Positions 26,501 to 38,090 are shown, counted from the first letter of the stretch. The stretch: 64,000 nucleotides of DNA from Rhabdornis inornatus (GCA_013397075.1 VWZS01007655.1:1449838-1513837), one strand, 5' to 3'. Notes: generated by a model from the letters alone, not told the origin. A program made the numbers and translations.

Positions 26501-29500
26501 AATGTTTGTGGTTTAGACTCTGTTTTCAATTTGTTAACATTTTGATCATCTCATCAAGGCATGTTTTTTCACACATTCCATTGTCTATCATACCAGTAAA
26601 AGTTAGAGATGCATGTTTCCCACTTTCAAGAAACAAACCTATATATTCCCAACATACCAACGTGAAAAGGGATGAATATGATATTAGATGATTACACAGT
26701 CATAGTTTGCAGTCTTCATGCATGTAAAATCTTAAAGATGAAAATTACAAGTTCATTTTCAGAGGACAAGGTGAACCCATTCTCAAAATGATGCAGTGAA
26801 GAAAAATAGGGGCTAAGGGTAGACTGTGTCATTTGACAGCTGAATTGATTAAAAAACTCCTGTATCTGAAGAAATTTAATATTTCTATAAACTATACTTA
26901 AGTTGTTTTGGAGACTTACGTAGTGATAGGACTTCCTTTGCCAATTGTTTCAAAATGAAAAACAAATTTCCTTTTAACCACTCTCACAGTTTTCCTGTCA
27001 TCAAATCATTTATTTTAGGACTTTACGACACGCAGCTGTTTCACCACTTCAAACAAAGTTGCAAAATTGCCCCTTTTCAAATTTTTTTCTTAAACCAGTA
27101 TAAGTTCATATCGCTTATATCACATCAGCTTTCAATATTATCACACTGTTTCTGTAATTTCTTAACTGAGCTCTGCTAAGAGTGTCCACACATCAAACAG
27201 CCTTGGGGCCCAGACAGATGGCTATTTGGAAACAGCTGTACTAGTTTGAGAAGTTACTGTCCAGGGGTTTTCATTATCAATCTCAGCTGTGATACCATAA
27301 TTCCTTTTGTTAGTGCTCCAGCTGCTCTTTTTTCTGCTCTTATTATCCTACTATTTATTAGTGTCATTGATCCCATCCAACCTGGCTGACTTTGTGCTGA
27401 AGTGGATTGTGAACATTCACACAATAAGGAATAGAATAACACAACTACTTTTTAACCTTGTCTTTCCAAGCATTTGGTTTAACTGGATTCGTTAGTTCAG
27501 TAAATTCAATTAATCCCCTTTAATTAAACCCCTGAACACTTTGCATCAAGCAGACAAAGCATTTATTGTTACTAAAAGCTCAACACAAAGCATTAAGATT
27601 CATGGTCAAAGGAAAAACAAGTAACATTTTTAAGTAGATACAGCATTTTATTATGAAATTAACCACATTATAAAAAATAATGAAGGATCTCTTTAATTTG
27701 TATATAACTAACTGTTTATTAGATGCTGTAAACAGTGTTGAATCTAACTGTAGGGGATGAATAGTGAGCTGCCAAATAGCTTTTAGAAAATGATGACTCA
27801 AGCAGTAATGTGATTCTATGGACACTACTAGAAAGATCAGCATACCTACCATGGAAATATCAGCCAAAGACTCAGTTAATGTGAGCTAACAGGCAGAGTC
27901 TGCTTTGTTGAGATTTTCAGCACAATGAAACCTCATTGCAAGGGTATGTTCTAGGTAAAAACATTTTATGAAAATGTGTTTGTGTATGATACTTAGAGAA
28001 AAGATATTAAGAAGACATTAGAAATGTAAACTGATTGTAATTAACAGAGCCAAAGTAATTCTTCATTTATTTTTCAGGTTTCAGAAAGTGTGTTAAAACA
28101 TGTCCATTAATTTTGAAACAAACAATTGAGTATTCATTAGAACTACACTGGAACAAAATACTTCTGGAGGGTCTTGTCTTTTTCCAGTAGAGACCAAAAG
28201 CCTTATTTTTATGGGGTGGTCCAGCCAGTTCCCCATTAAGAAGGCAGTCTTGTGCTTCCTTGGCCAAGGCTGCTGCCACCCTCCCTCCCTTGGCAGGGCA
28301 CTGGTGGCTCCACAGCTGGCTCTGACAAAGAATGGTTCTGCTCTGCTGCCCCTTGGGAGCCTTTTCTGCTGGGTCAGTCCCATCAACTCCCTGACCAGCC
28401 ATGACACAGTCCTTACATCCAGAATAAGGGAAAAGTAATCCAGGGAAGGAGAAGTGCCTGTCTATTAGTGGCTGATTTTTTTTTTCTTCTTCCTTTTAGT
28501 CAGAGTTGGGATTGAAAGCACAAGAGATGGATTTTCATGTTTGGACTTAGTTGTTTATTAATTCTTATTTATATTACAGTGAGTTCTTCAGTACTTCTAG
28601 CTAACAAGCTAAAAGCAAGAAAATGTTGGTGTATCTTGCTAGTTACAAAGTCTTTTAAGGCTTAACTGTCCAATTAAAAACTGACATCTATATTATTTAT
28701 ACTTTTGACTCAATGACCAAACACTTGTGACCTGCACTGCAGTACTTTCTATCCAACCAAAAACTACTACCTCAAACCAAGAAGAAGGAACAAGAAGGAA
28801 GAAAAGCCAACTCCCAAGAACCTCCATCTTGTCCTATAGTTATTACTATATTCTAAAACCCCAAATTCCAAACCCTTCACTATGTGATATTACACACTTC
28901 CATTTAAACTACACACCAGTGATTCTAACTCCACCCCTCAATTTTGGAAGCCTTCTCCAAGCCTCAGGTCAAAAGCAATGTTCTTTTGAAGGTCAGTGTC
29001 AGAAAGCTCAGAAAGTTCAAAATTCCCAGGCTTCAGGGTTCCAACACCTGTCTGTGATGGCCACTCAGTGTCACACGAGCTGCTGTGCCCTGGGAGCCCT
29101 GGCCACACGGGCTGCATGGTTTGCAGGCAGGGCTGTGATGGTACAAATCTCTGATTCACCCCCTGCTTCACAGCATGTGAAACTTTTCCACTTTTCCCTG
29201 TGAAATTCTTTAGTTTTCTCTCAGTCCATCTTTTATTCTCTTTATTATTAGTTTTGCAAAGTGCTCTAGGATGGAAAGTATGAAAACTGCATGAACGTTA
29301 CTTTATGCATTAATAGCACCTAGCAGGACTGTTGACCTCTTTTAATGCATATGCTGGCAAAATTTTTTTGAGTGCAAAGAAAAAAGTGTGTTTCTTTCAG
29401 CATATATACGGGATCATAAAGCTATAGCATTCTTGGCTGACATTTTATTTGCTATACTGCTCCACTGCTGTGTGAAATTACATTCCACAAAATGATATAT

Positions 29501-32500
29501 TTTTAAGGTATGACAGTCCTTACTCTGAACAATTTCAGACTGAAAATTTAGAGATAAGAATACCACTTAAGACTGAGTTTAGTGGCTCACGGCTTTAGAC
29601 TTGAAGGGAGAAAGAATTTTCTCTAATATAGCACAGCTAATGGGATAAATTTGTTCCAGAATTTTTTACAGAATTGAAAAATTGTTTGCTTTCTACAGAA
29701 AATGCAGTTAATTAAAACTCAACCTCCAGAGAATGTGAGTGAATAGCAGATTGTGGTTCTGAGCACTGTTTTGTGCAGATTTAGTACTGATGGGACAGCA
29801 ATGGAAATGAAATGTGTCTGTCCTACAATGAAAGGAATTTGAAAAATATTTAAACTTTTTAATGAAAATACCAAAATCTTCATTCATCACTTATGTGACC
29901 AAAACACTAGCTGACACTGTTGTAATTACAGCAGTTACTCCTCTGCTGTTGGAAAGACCATTGCTGCTGTTACACAAACAGTACTTTCAGCTATGGTATG
30001 TCCTAAGGGATTTTTTTTTCTTGTTCTTCTTCTTACCTGCATAACATCTGTAAAATTTTAGTTTTAAAAATAATCGGTGTTCTTAGGGAAAATAGTAAAT
30101 GAAATAAATATTCCTGGGTTTATGGCAATACCAATTGTGATCCTATTAGCTTGCAGGTCTTATAAATCAACCATAGCCTGGGCTTTGCAAGGTACAGTGT
30201 GTGGAAAATGTAGTTAAATCAAAATAAGAGAGAAAGTTATCTTCACAGCAGGTGAGGGGGGTGATTTCCAGATACAGAAGGGAATATTTTTTTACATTCC
30301 ATTCAATTTTCAAGCTCTATTTTTCCTTTGGCAGTAGAAGTTATTACTTACCTATCTGGAGAGATTTTAAAAATGCTTCTTTCGTGGCAGTAATCTCTTC
30401 CCTTGGGAAGATGCATCCAGCAATACTCTGAAGAACTCAAAATGGAGGTGTTCTGGAAAATTCTTGCAAATATGAATGAGATACAAGGGAGAACAGGCTG
30501 CATATTGATGGTGTTAGAGCAGGACAGATGCATAGTGTCAAGAAGAAAAGAAATGCAGTCACTCACTCCTTATACAGCTGTGATGTCTCCACCTGAACGA
30601 TGAGGAAGGATTCAAAAGCTTTATATCAAGCTAAGCTGGACAGGGGAAGTCTAGTCTGCATCCTTTTGAAGGATGCCTGTATGCAATCATATCACATCAA
30701 AGCAGAATTAATTGGAGAAAAATGTTAAATTCAGAACCCAGAAAAAAAATGGCTACACTGTGAAACTTCTTTAAATACATTCCATAAACATCCTTATTAC
30801 TGGGGCCCTAAATGAAGTTACAACCACATGCATGTTTGTAGGACTGAGTCGTTTCCCAAAGAAAATATTGAGAAGAGGATATATTTATAAATGGGAAATC
30901 TTACACTAGGCTTAAGAAAATATTTAAAATTACTACAGGTAATAATGTTGGATTAGGAAAAGGCGTAGTCTGAATAGCTAACGGATTTCTTAAAGACTGC
31001 ATCTCTGTGGTTTATTTAGGAAAAGTCAGCCCTGTAAAATGTAAGGAATTAATCAGTTTTATGTGAGAGTTTATTTTTTTCCCCTCTCCACTTTCACCAA
31101 GAGTGGTTGAAATAATTCAGGAAAATTTTAAACAAAATAATTTGTTTCTAATTTCATCTGCCCTTCTTCTACTGCAGCTGTAATTCTTTAATTAATCTCA
31201 TAATGAATTCTTGCAAGTGATGACCTCTTCATATTCTATGGTTTTACACTTTTAATCTGTTACGTTACATAACATATTTATATACACACACATATATATT
31301 AAGATCTTATCTGTTGAATGTATTTTTTCTAATAATTTGGTTTCATACTAAGCTTTATAAACAGGTTAAAAGTGGAAGGCTGCTTGCTGTCACTAGGACA
31401 CTGCACTTAAGAGAATTTCACTCTCCTTTTTTTAAAAAAATGACTGTATTTACAGGTATTTGTTTTCTTCTTTCTGAAAGCAAAAGTGCTGCAGTCAAGA
31501 TGGTTTAAAATGGGGGCATATATATGATTGCTTTTGATTTAAAAGCACATGTATAAAATTCAACTTGCATAGAAGACCTTAATTTTTTTTTAAGGAAAAA
31601 TATCAAAGAACAAAGCAGAACTGCAGGCTGAGTATGTGCTAGTGGTTTTCATCTAGCCTAATTCAAAATGCTTGAGATGTTTCTGGAAGTTTAATCTTGG
31701 CACTAACAGCTGAGAATGTAGTGATAAAAGTCATAAGACTCATGATACAGAATCCAATTTTTTGGTCCACACCCTTTACTCAGACATCTTTGAAAATTTA
31801 TAAAGATTACAGTAACATTTAATTTCTGAAACTACGTTGGGAATGTTTGAAAAAATAAGAAAGGAAGATGATCATTTAGATAAATTACAGCATGTGATTA
31901 TCTGAACTGTGCTTACACAGGCACAGCAGTGGGCCTGTGAGTACAAGTCTGAACTAATCCTCCAGTACCAAAGCTGTGTTTTCACTCATCACTCTGCAGT
32001 TGTTAATAATTGTTTGTAATAGAAAAAAAGGCCAATTTCAATTTGGTGATTTTTCTATGATTATATAAACATCTGGGGTTTTTTTGTTTGTTTTTTTTTT
32101 TTAAGGAGAGGAGAAATTCTTCATGGGTTCTGCAATCTTCTTTGTTTCCTTTTTCTGCTTTTAACCTTAAAAGTTAAAAACCTTGGAGCATCTTTATTGA
32201 AAATGCTGCTGGTATTTTTTGTAAGCCATTTAGATAAGCAAACCTCAAATTTCTATTCATAGCTATGGGATGTGTTGGAAGCCTGGAGAAAAGATTGTCA
32301 CCAGCTAAAAAATAAAGCCTCCAAATAGTCCTGCAGCAAAACTGGATTTGAGACTCTTGGTTAATAAAAAGAAAGGGGGAAGTGGGGCAGGGAAAGAAAG
32401 ACCAGGAGCTGTTAGTGGAGTGTTAAAATACGACTCAGAGAATACAAAGAAGTGGGTGACAGATGGCAGAGCACAGGAGCTGCTTGCCCTGACTCCCCTG

Positions 32501-35500
32501 AAACCCTCCCTGTGGCATCAGTCACTCGGACATCTTTTCTGATGTAACAGTCTGCTTTCTTACCTGGTGCTTTGTTTTAGTCTGTGCAAGAGTTTAAATT
32601 TGGTAACTTCACAGAACCTATCATATTTTGCAGGTTGGAATCTTGTCAGAAATAAGAGGGGCTAATGGGTGTAATTGCAGTTTTCATGAAGCTGCCCAGA
32701 AAATCTGGAATTCTGGGTTTCTGCCCATATTGGTTTCTGCCTGTAAATCCCCAAATGCTTTTAGCTGAGGACATGCCACTCTGGAATGATTTCTATTTCT
32801 GGTCAGTTCTTTCAATTTTCATAATTTTCTTTTTCTATCTTGACTAATTACATTGAAAAATACTGCATTAATCAGATGCTCTGGAAACGTGCTGGTTGCC
32901 TTCATTCTGGATTTTCTTCTCAGTCCAGGGTTGTATTCCACAAACTGTTGTGTTTCTCTGGCTGTCTCTTCATAAATCTCAAGTCATTGAATGATTTGGA
33001 GGACACTTGGACAATTGTAAACAATAGTCTCCAGTACATCTAATTCTCTGTAGTTTTTTCTCTCTAACTCAGGTGTTCATGTCAGTTGTTCATGTACTCT
33101 AATACTTGTATCTTCCCATATTTCTCTTCTTTTTGTACACCCTCAATTGTAAAAATTCAAATATATTGAATTATATTATATTGAATTATAATATATTGAA
33201 TAATGAATTCTGAGTCTTCCTGTCAAAGTATGAAGAAAGCAATGGTGCATTGCACAAACAAATTCTGCTAGAGATCTTTCAGCCCTTAATGCCCATATGC
33301 ATCACTGAATGCTGGTGTTTGGAAATTTCCTCTATGTCAGCTCTTGCTTTGCTAATCTGATCCTAAGTGAATTAAAAAATGCACTGAAACTTTTTATCCT
33401 CTACAGTCATGAAAGCAAGACTAAGCATTTGACAAACTCTGCTCCTGATTTGGAGAATTAGGTTTGTCCTGTCACTTCAAAAAAATCCATTTTGCAGAAG
33501 CCTCTTCTGCTGAGCAATCCTCTAACCATTCCATTTCAGATTCGTGACTTGCAGGAGTGTCTATGGGTAGGTATAATTTCAGTTTTATTATTTGTCTGGT
33601 TAATATATCTGTATTCAATAGATCATTTTCCTATCACTAGTGACTGAATATTTCCTGGAGTGAAAGTTTTCACTAATAATTGTATACAGGCAGACTTCCA
33701 ATAGTAAGAGGCTAAAATTATATACAGTTTATAAAAAAACTGTCTCTTTAAAAGTCAGGTCTTATTTCAGCAAGATTGCTGGTGGCTCCAATTTCATGTT
33801 CAGGCTTCTTTGGCATTTCATTGGGAGGCTAGGGTGAAACTCCTTTCTATATATATATTTTAATCTAAGCCCCTGCTAATAAGCTATTCCAATAGATTTG
33901 CTTTAATGGATTTTCATATTCTTATAGTCTGAGTCTATAGTATTTTTCATTACTGTTTCCAACTGTTTAAATTACTAAACTCTAGTTCATAGAGTTCTAT
34001 GAAGAAGAAGTGCACTCTATAAAGAGTGTGGGAGCATAAACCCTTCCTAAGCTAATGTCACAAACCAGTTGTGTTATATAGTAGTGCACAAAGTAGGTCA
34101 TAGTTTATTCACTGTTATGCTGAAACAACCAAGTGTCAAGCCAGAACATCAGTCCTGTACATTAAGATGAGGGAAAATCATGTCTGCCATCCAAATTAGA
34201 TGATAAGGATGTTTGAACTTAATGCTCATATAAATAGGACAAAAGCTCCAAGTTTTGCAGATTTTTGAATTTTCCCTTCCCAGGAGCTAATGAACAGTAA
34301 ATGCAGACACATTCCAGTCCTTCCTTTAGCCATCACCTGTGCCTCAGCATTGCAGCACAGGCATGATAAACTATGTCAAATGAGCTGCATTCCCAAGGAA
34401 TGTGGCAGACCGAGTAGTAGATGACTCTATTGTAGTAGGAGTAGCAGGTCAAAAATAGCAGTTAACAGTTGTACTCCTCAAGAACACCCCCACCTCACCT
34501 CCAAAGAAATTAATCAGTCCCCACTAGTGCTTATTCTTGCAGTGGTGGCTATAGTGTCCTATGGTTTAGAATGTGCATGTGACTAAAGCATAGTTTAATC
34601 AGGTTTTCTCACTATGAAAACATAAGAGTAAGGAACAAAAAGACTGAAAAATACAGTAAAGAGACTGAAACATAGTGCTAAAAAATTAAACTGTTCTGAG
34701 AGGAGAAACCATATGACCTATTCAGGTAGAAATACCAGTACTAGAAGAAATAAATGAGATGTGAGATTTTTTTCCTTAAAAAAAGTGCTTTTACAGCACT
34801 AAAGGGCCTCAGTTCCTCTATGTCTCAGGACTTCAAACAGGAGCTGATGTTTTAAAAGTATACTAAATACTGATCATGCTGCCAATGAGCATGATTGTGT
34901 TATTTTATTCCAATATTGCTCCTCCTTAAATTAGGCATTCTCTGTAGATAATTTTTATGCATTCAGTTAAATAAACATCTTGGGATTTAAAGTGCTTGTA
35001 TTTTTCCTGAATCCAGCTTTCTGTGAGAACGGTTTTCTTGGCATTGCCTTGAGACTGGCAGCAGTGCACAGTTGCAATCCCCTCTGTGTAAATGGCATCC
35101 TGGGGCAGTTTGTTCTGCCCAGTTATGTCCATACGCCTTTCCCCAGCATGCAGGAAATCTCAGCAGAGAAAAGGGAATGGTTTCCATCACAGCAGAATCA
35201 TAGTTGTGATTCCCACAGCGGTGGGAGCTGGAGATGGAATGGGAATGGTGCTGCTTGAGTTCAGATTTTAATACTTTTTAAAATGCAACTGAAAACTGAA
35301 ATTGATTTCTCACTCTGTTGGAAGAATGATAGGACTTCTAGGACTGAAATGGCTAAAATTCAGCATAAGGAATGGCACAGCTGCAAATCAGGTTGATGAT
35401 GCTGACATTTACGCTGTTCATTGCTTCAGATATGTGTTGCCTGAAAGAAACGGGCTGGATTATCAGGTGGTGTAAGTTGTTCTAAACATCTTCCTTAGGC

Positions 35501-37274
35501 ATTTGAAAATATTTTAAGCAAGCTAGTTCACTTTGAGGTGTCACAGCCTGAAAAATACATTTCTCCAATGGAAATTTCTAGTGAAAATACATAGCCAGGC
35601 ATCTTCTTTCTCCATCTTTCCAGCTTATCTGAATCCTGAGGACATCTTACTTTCCTATCTGCATAGGAAGCAAGTATATGTCAAAAACTATTTAAATAAC
35701 TGCCTGAAATCCAGATTTATGCTGACAGCCTGTGCTTCCTACTTGGTATGATGTGATTGGAAATTGTTATGCTTAAGTAACACAGGTTATGATAAGACAA
35801 GGACACTACTGACTGAAAGCATTGCTAGCAGATACCTAAAATACCTACTCATTTTAACGTGAAAGTGTGTGAACCCTGAGGTTTCTGAATGTTGCAATTT
35901 TTATTAAATATTTGCAAATGTCAGCCTCATCACATCAAAGAATATTAGACAAAATTCAATGCAATAGAAAGTATTTTGTATACAGGACATTCATAGTCAT
36001 ATGGGACATTGAATCCACTCTTGATTTTTCTCCTTGACAGCTGTACAAATAGAAGCCCTAAAATCCAGAAAGGTCTTATGCCATTGAGGCACTGGGCATG
36101 TATTGCCTTGAGCATTGTAAAACAGGGTTTATCCTGCTGCTGCAGTCTCATTTTGGGATTCTAAGGGGTTGCTGTGTCCCTTCTCATACAACACTTTTCC
36201 TGTATGCTTTCTATGAGCTGGGATTCTCCAGGTTGGGAGCACATTGAGCACCTTAAATTAGCACATAGACCTGTTGCAGCCCAGTATTCCCTGTATGTAC
36301 CAAGAGGGTTTTGTTTGCTGGTTTTCAGTTGCATGCCTTGGAAGGGTAACTAAGCTCTCCTGAAACTGTATGTTCAAAAGGGGATTTTTTGGGCTTATTT
36401 GGCTTTCTTTGCCTCTAGCATAGCTTTTATATATAAATCTCCCAACAAACTTGCTTGATGTAAAAGGTGTGTAGTACAGACACGTCTTCTGAAGTATAGG
36501 AAATTGAAAAGCAGATTTTTTTAAGTTGAAGGGCAGTTTGTAAAATTTTAAAGTATCAAAACCAGAGTAAGTTAGCTGAAATCACACAAGTAGAATGAGG
36601 AACCAGACTCTTGTATCAGCAGAAGAAAAACATTAGGTTAATCTGTATTACAACATGCTGAAAGAATACAGAGCTTTGAAAACAGCTTTCACTAGGGGGT
36701 GGAACATTTTTACTTTTATGTACAGCTTTTGTTCATCTAGAATTGTTTACTCCAGCAAGCAACCCTGTGCTCTTTGTTTGACTGATTTTTCCCATTTGGC
36801 AGACCCTTTGCAATCACATGGATAACATTCTTCTTTCCACTGAGACATAGAAAAATTATTCTTTATTGACCTTGCTTGTTGTCCTAAATGACAAAAATAT
36901 ATGCTAGGTGCACTGTATGACTTAATCACTGACTTTTAATTGAAAATTCTTTAAAGGAAAAACCTCAAAGAACTACTTTCAATTTTTTTTTTAACAATTC
37001 AGTGACTTCTTACTAGCAAACAACTCTGCCCTCAGCTACACATACACAATTCCCACAGCTGGCACAGAGAACTGTGTGCAAGAATCTGAGTGCTAAATCT
37101 GTGTCAAAACATGAAAAAAATGCCATGCAAAGAAGAAATACACTCACTTTTTGGGTTGGGCAGGGGATTTTTATTTATTTATTGAGCAACAGAGTATTTG
37201 CTGTGGAAGTATGGATTTTTTCTTTTTTTTTTTGTTCGGTTGCAGTGGGAAGCAAATCAGAAGAGATGGACTAA
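2444..37274 (+). CDS. IQCK: IQ motif-containing protein K (IQCK), spliced gene span, 5' end incomplete
   Basis: Eight exons join with matching phases and no internal stop: 2444-2517, 3150-3276, 4262-4359, 9760-9812, 9926-10003, 18915-18999, 24795-24906 and 37246-37274. Together they give 218 codons and a TAA. Most segments match human IQCK in order, for example EYLDFYVFPVLLPGL, TKFIPSDFLTEWLYN, SFTELFSIPFV and EIQELRQWQKKLRE. One IQ motif (IQSFWRGYRVR) fits the calmodulin-binding consensus IQxxxRGxxxR exactly. The segment around FLTEWLYNKNPKR to FSIPFV resembles the short dimerisation-like region known from axonemal and adenylate-kinase-associated proteins. IQCK is reported in ciliary and sperm tissues; its role is not settled. 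The first about 60 residues of the human protein have no counterpart here. The gene faces KNOP1 head-to-head and GPRC5B tail-to-tail. Confidence 0.9.
2518..3149 (+). other. IQCK intron
   Basis: AT-rich intron with a GTGAGT donor and a TTGAACAG acceptor. Nothing else is recognised. Confidence 0.8.
3150..3276 (+). CDS. IQCK: IQCK exon (variable linker)
   Basis: This exon is 127 bases, beginning in phase 0 after TTGAACAG and ending with one base of a Cys codon before GTAAGT. It encodes 42 residues beginning VPLEAAMLQPLPLQELFSAP and ending DPKK. The alignment to human (APVEEMLFHGFSAEHY... NPKT) is clear at both ends and loose in the middle, so this is the fast-evolving part of the protein. It is proline-rich and has no recognised domain. 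Confidence 0.85.
3277..4261 (+). other. IQCK intron with a non-coding exon-like segment
   Basis: Ordinary intron with GTAAGT donor and TTTTGCTCAG acceptor. A segment at about 3837-3931 is bounded by good splice-like sites, but inclusion would create an immediate stop (see findings). Confidence 0.75.
4262..4359 (+). CDS. IQCK: IQCK exon with CSPREYL core
   Basis: This 98-base exon opens with the last two bases of the Cys codon and ends exactly after GAG before GTTAGT. It encodes SPREYLDFYVFPVLLPGLAA and then LLREAEKEKCFE, nearly identical to human CSPKEYLETFIFPVLLPGMA. This hydrophobic block is the best-conserved part of the N-terminal half and suggests a folded helical core. Confidence 0.95.
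8071..8164. repeat. T-rich/pyrimidine low-complexity tract
   Basis: Runs of T broken by C, with one CCCC block, extend over about 90 bases. It could be a decayed antisense poly(A) tail of a retroelement, but no body of an element is recognisable beside it. Confidence 0.8.
8960..8989. repeat. Perfect 12-bp inverted repeat with A6 loop
   Basis: AGGAAATCCTTT at 8960-8971 and AAAGGATTTCCT at 8978-8989 are exact reverse complements separated by six A bases. Transcribed as RNA from either strand, it would form a hairpin. No longer miRNA-like stem is evident, because pairing breaks down outside the 12-bp arms. Confidence 0.9.
9760..9812 (+). CDS. IQCK: IQCK exon encoding TKFIPSDFLTEWLYN
   Basis: This 53-base exon starts in phase 0 after CTTTAG and ends two bases into an Asn codon before GTAAGT. 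It encodes GKRTKFIPSDFLTEWLY, nearly identical to human RKRTKFIACDFLTEWLY. Together with the next exon it forms the most conserved stretch of the protein. Confidence 0.95.
9813..9925 (+). other. Short IQCK intron (113 bp)
   Basis: A very short intron with GTAAGT donor and a T-rich tract ending TTTAG. It is much shorter than every other intron of this gene. Confidence 0.9.
9926..10003 (+). CDS. IQCK: IQCK exon encoding NPKRKDESFTELFSIPFV
   Basis: This 78-base exon completes the split Asn codon and ends two bases into an Arg codon before GTAAGA. It reads KNPKRKDESFTELFSIPFV then KDWLKD; human has QNPKRAGEPFTEFFSIPFV then EERLKQ. The conserved FSIPFV block follows the LTEWLYN block directly in the protein. 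Confidence 0.95.
10004..18914 (+). other. IQCK intron (8.9 kb)
   Basis: Long AT-rich intron with GTAAGA donor and a T-run/AAG acceptor. An A/C-rich low-complexity segment lies at about 12,148-12,193. Short open frames inside it lack homology and suitable splice borders. No transposable element is recognised. Confidence 0.7.
12148..12193. repeat. A/C-rich low-complexity segment
   Basis: Runs of A interrupted by CC or CCCC. Similar A/C or T/G-rich runs recur through the window (about 25,340-25,380, 32,070-32,100 and 52,495-52,520). Confidence 0.7.
18915..18999 (+). CDS. IQCK: IQCK exon with the first half of the IQ motif
   Basis: This 85-base exon opens with the last base of an Arg codon after TTTTTTAAG and ends in phase 0 before GTAAGA. 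It encodes PRPPTPLSLLLSEEEASILI followed by QSFWRGYR. The human equivalent is PRPPIPLSLLLTEEEAALYIQSFWRACVV. The IQ motif begins here and finishes in the next exon. Bird Arg-Gly replaces human Arg-Ala at the motif centre, giving a consensus-perfect core. Confidence 0.96.
19000..24794 (+). other. IQCK intron (5.8 kb) carrying a CR1 fragment
   Basis: AT-rich intron with GTAAGA donor and a TTCTTTCACAG acceptor. It contains the minus-oriented CR1 3' fragment at about 23,626-23,787. No other feature is recognised. Confidence 0.75.
23626..23787 (-). mobile_element. CR1 LINE, 5'-truncated 3' fragment
   Basis: The block reads GGAATCATGGAATGACTTGG, then TTGGAAGGGTCCTTAAAGAT, then CATCCAGTTCCAACCCTGCT, and continues through GCAGGGACACCTTCCACCAG to CCAGGGATGGGGC. 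This is the reverse complement of the conserved 3' region of avian Chicken Repeat 1, the dominant retroposon of birds. The CR1 3' end (ATTC-type terminal repeat) is on the left, so the element lies on the minus strand, antisense to IQCK. It is about 160 bp and heavily 5' truncated, as most CR1 copies are. It has no coding capacity. Confidence 0.93.
24795..24906 (+). CDS. IQCK: IQCK exon with the end of the IQ motif and a charged helix
   Basis: This 112-base exon starts in phase 0 after TTTCACAG and leaves one base of the next codon before GTAAGT. It encodes VRCDSEIQELRQWQKKLREE followed by RHITEVVQKFWTKQEAK. Human reads VRCDPEIQELRQWQKKLREA and then KHIHQQVKIFWAKQEQK. Val-Arg completes the IQ motif, and the rest is predicted to be a charged helix or coiled coil. 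Confidence 0.97.
28500..29223 (-). mobile_element. Solo LTR of an endogenous retrovirus (ERVL-like), edges approximate
   Basis: The block differs in composition from the surrounding intron and resembles LTRs of passerine ERVL elements as I remember them. Read on the minus strand it shows an LTR layout: a start with a CTAAAGAATTTCACAGGG segment, a TATA-like AGTATAAATAATA near 28,700, and an AATAAA at 28,559-28,554 close to the 3' end. No gag, pol or env frame and no partner LTR lie nearby, so it appears to be a recombined solo LTR. A clear target-site duplication could not be fixed, so the ends may be off by about 20 bases. It is antisense to IQCK. Confidence 0.62.
31280..31301. repeat. TA/CA microsatellite
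   Basis: Short alternating purine-pyrimidine run (TATACACACACATATATATT) in the last IQCK intron. Confidence 0.75.
33155..33210. repeat. AT-rich imperfect tandem repeat (ATATTGAATTAT)
   Basis: Four degenerate copies of a unit containing ATATTGAAT follow one another in about 55 bases of the last IQCK intron. Confidence 0.75.
37246..37274 (+). CDS. IQCK: IQCK terminal coding exon (short, diverged C-terminus)
   Basis: A strong acceptor (long T tract, then GGTTGCAG) is followed by bases that complete the split codon to Val, then GSKSEEMD and TAA. The human tail begins VKCKMEDD and runs about 11 residues longer. The phase fits and the weak match V-x-x-K-x-E-x-x-D supports it. It lies just before the GPRC5B 3' end, where the IQCK end is expected. 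No transcript evidence is available here, so an alternative last exon cannot be excluded. Confidence 0.62.
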
Positions 37275-37376
37275 CGTATACAGAATCCTTCAACATCTCA
37301 ATTTTAGTTTCCTCACTAAAATTCCAAAGCACAGAGCTCATGGACTTTGTGATACTGATTTAGAAATGCTCTTAGC

Positions 37377-37382
37377 ATTAAA
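37377..37382 (+). terminator. Candidate proximal IQCK polyadenylation signal (ATTAAA)
   Basis: ATTAAA lies about 100 bases after the proposed IQCK stop, with a TG-rich stretch (TGTGAGGTATTGT) just downstream. Use would give a short 3' UTR. Confidence 0.45.
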
Positions 37383-38090
37383 GTTTTACATGTGAGGTAT
37401 TGTAAATCAAAGGCAGGTTATGTAAGGATCCAGCATGCCAAAACAAAATTCAGTCTTAGTCTAAGTGAGCATGATTCTGTTAAAACAGATGGAATAGTGC
37501 AGATCTAGCCAAAAATGTTGAATCTGTGTTTATCTTGTGTTCCTGAATGCTCACTTAAAACCATTTCTGACAGGAACAAAACTCTGGATGAAATTAAATG
37601 GGGTTCTACCCACATGTAGGCAAGTGTTTATATCTTCATTTATCATAAACTAGACTTCTCTGTCTCCTGCAGAGCTGTGACAATTTACACAAATCCAGGC
37701 TCTGTTCAGAACTGTCTAATTTGCAGAAATGTTGTGCCCCTGCAATTCAATGGAAGGCAATGAGAGCTGGGGTTGCTCTGCATTTCTGCAGGGGAGAAAA
37801 GTCAAAGGCCCTTTTGTTACCACTTAGCACATGTGCTGAGAAAGTGTAGAATTAAGATCCTAGTGTCAGCATTTTCAGCAATCTTATGCAGGCTACTTAC
37901 TTATATCAGGTCCAAGCACAGTAAAAATCAGATTGGGCTCCTTGCTAAGGAACCCTTATTATTTTTTAACTTGGCCCTGTCAAGCACAATCCTATTTATG
38001 CCTTTTTAATTTCACAATTAGAGATGATAGTAGCAGAACTACAAATTATTCCATGGAAGTCAAAAGTGTAGTTGTTTTGACTGAACACCT

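Larger units (their letters stand above)
24907..37245 (+). other. Last IQCK intron (12.3 kb)
   Basis: The longest intron of the gene. It holds the antisense LTR (about 28,500-29,223), an A-rich run at 25,341-25,358, an AT repeat at about 33,155-33,210, and a TA/CA microsatellite at about 31,280-31,301. An exon-like acceptor at 28,078 is a possible alternative terminal exon (see findings). Confidence 0.65.

Noticed and set aside
28727..29203. Plus-strand frame of 158 codons
   Set aside because: It lies within the LTR-like block and on the strand opposite to its TATA-like and polyadenylation signals. It has no recognised protein similarity.
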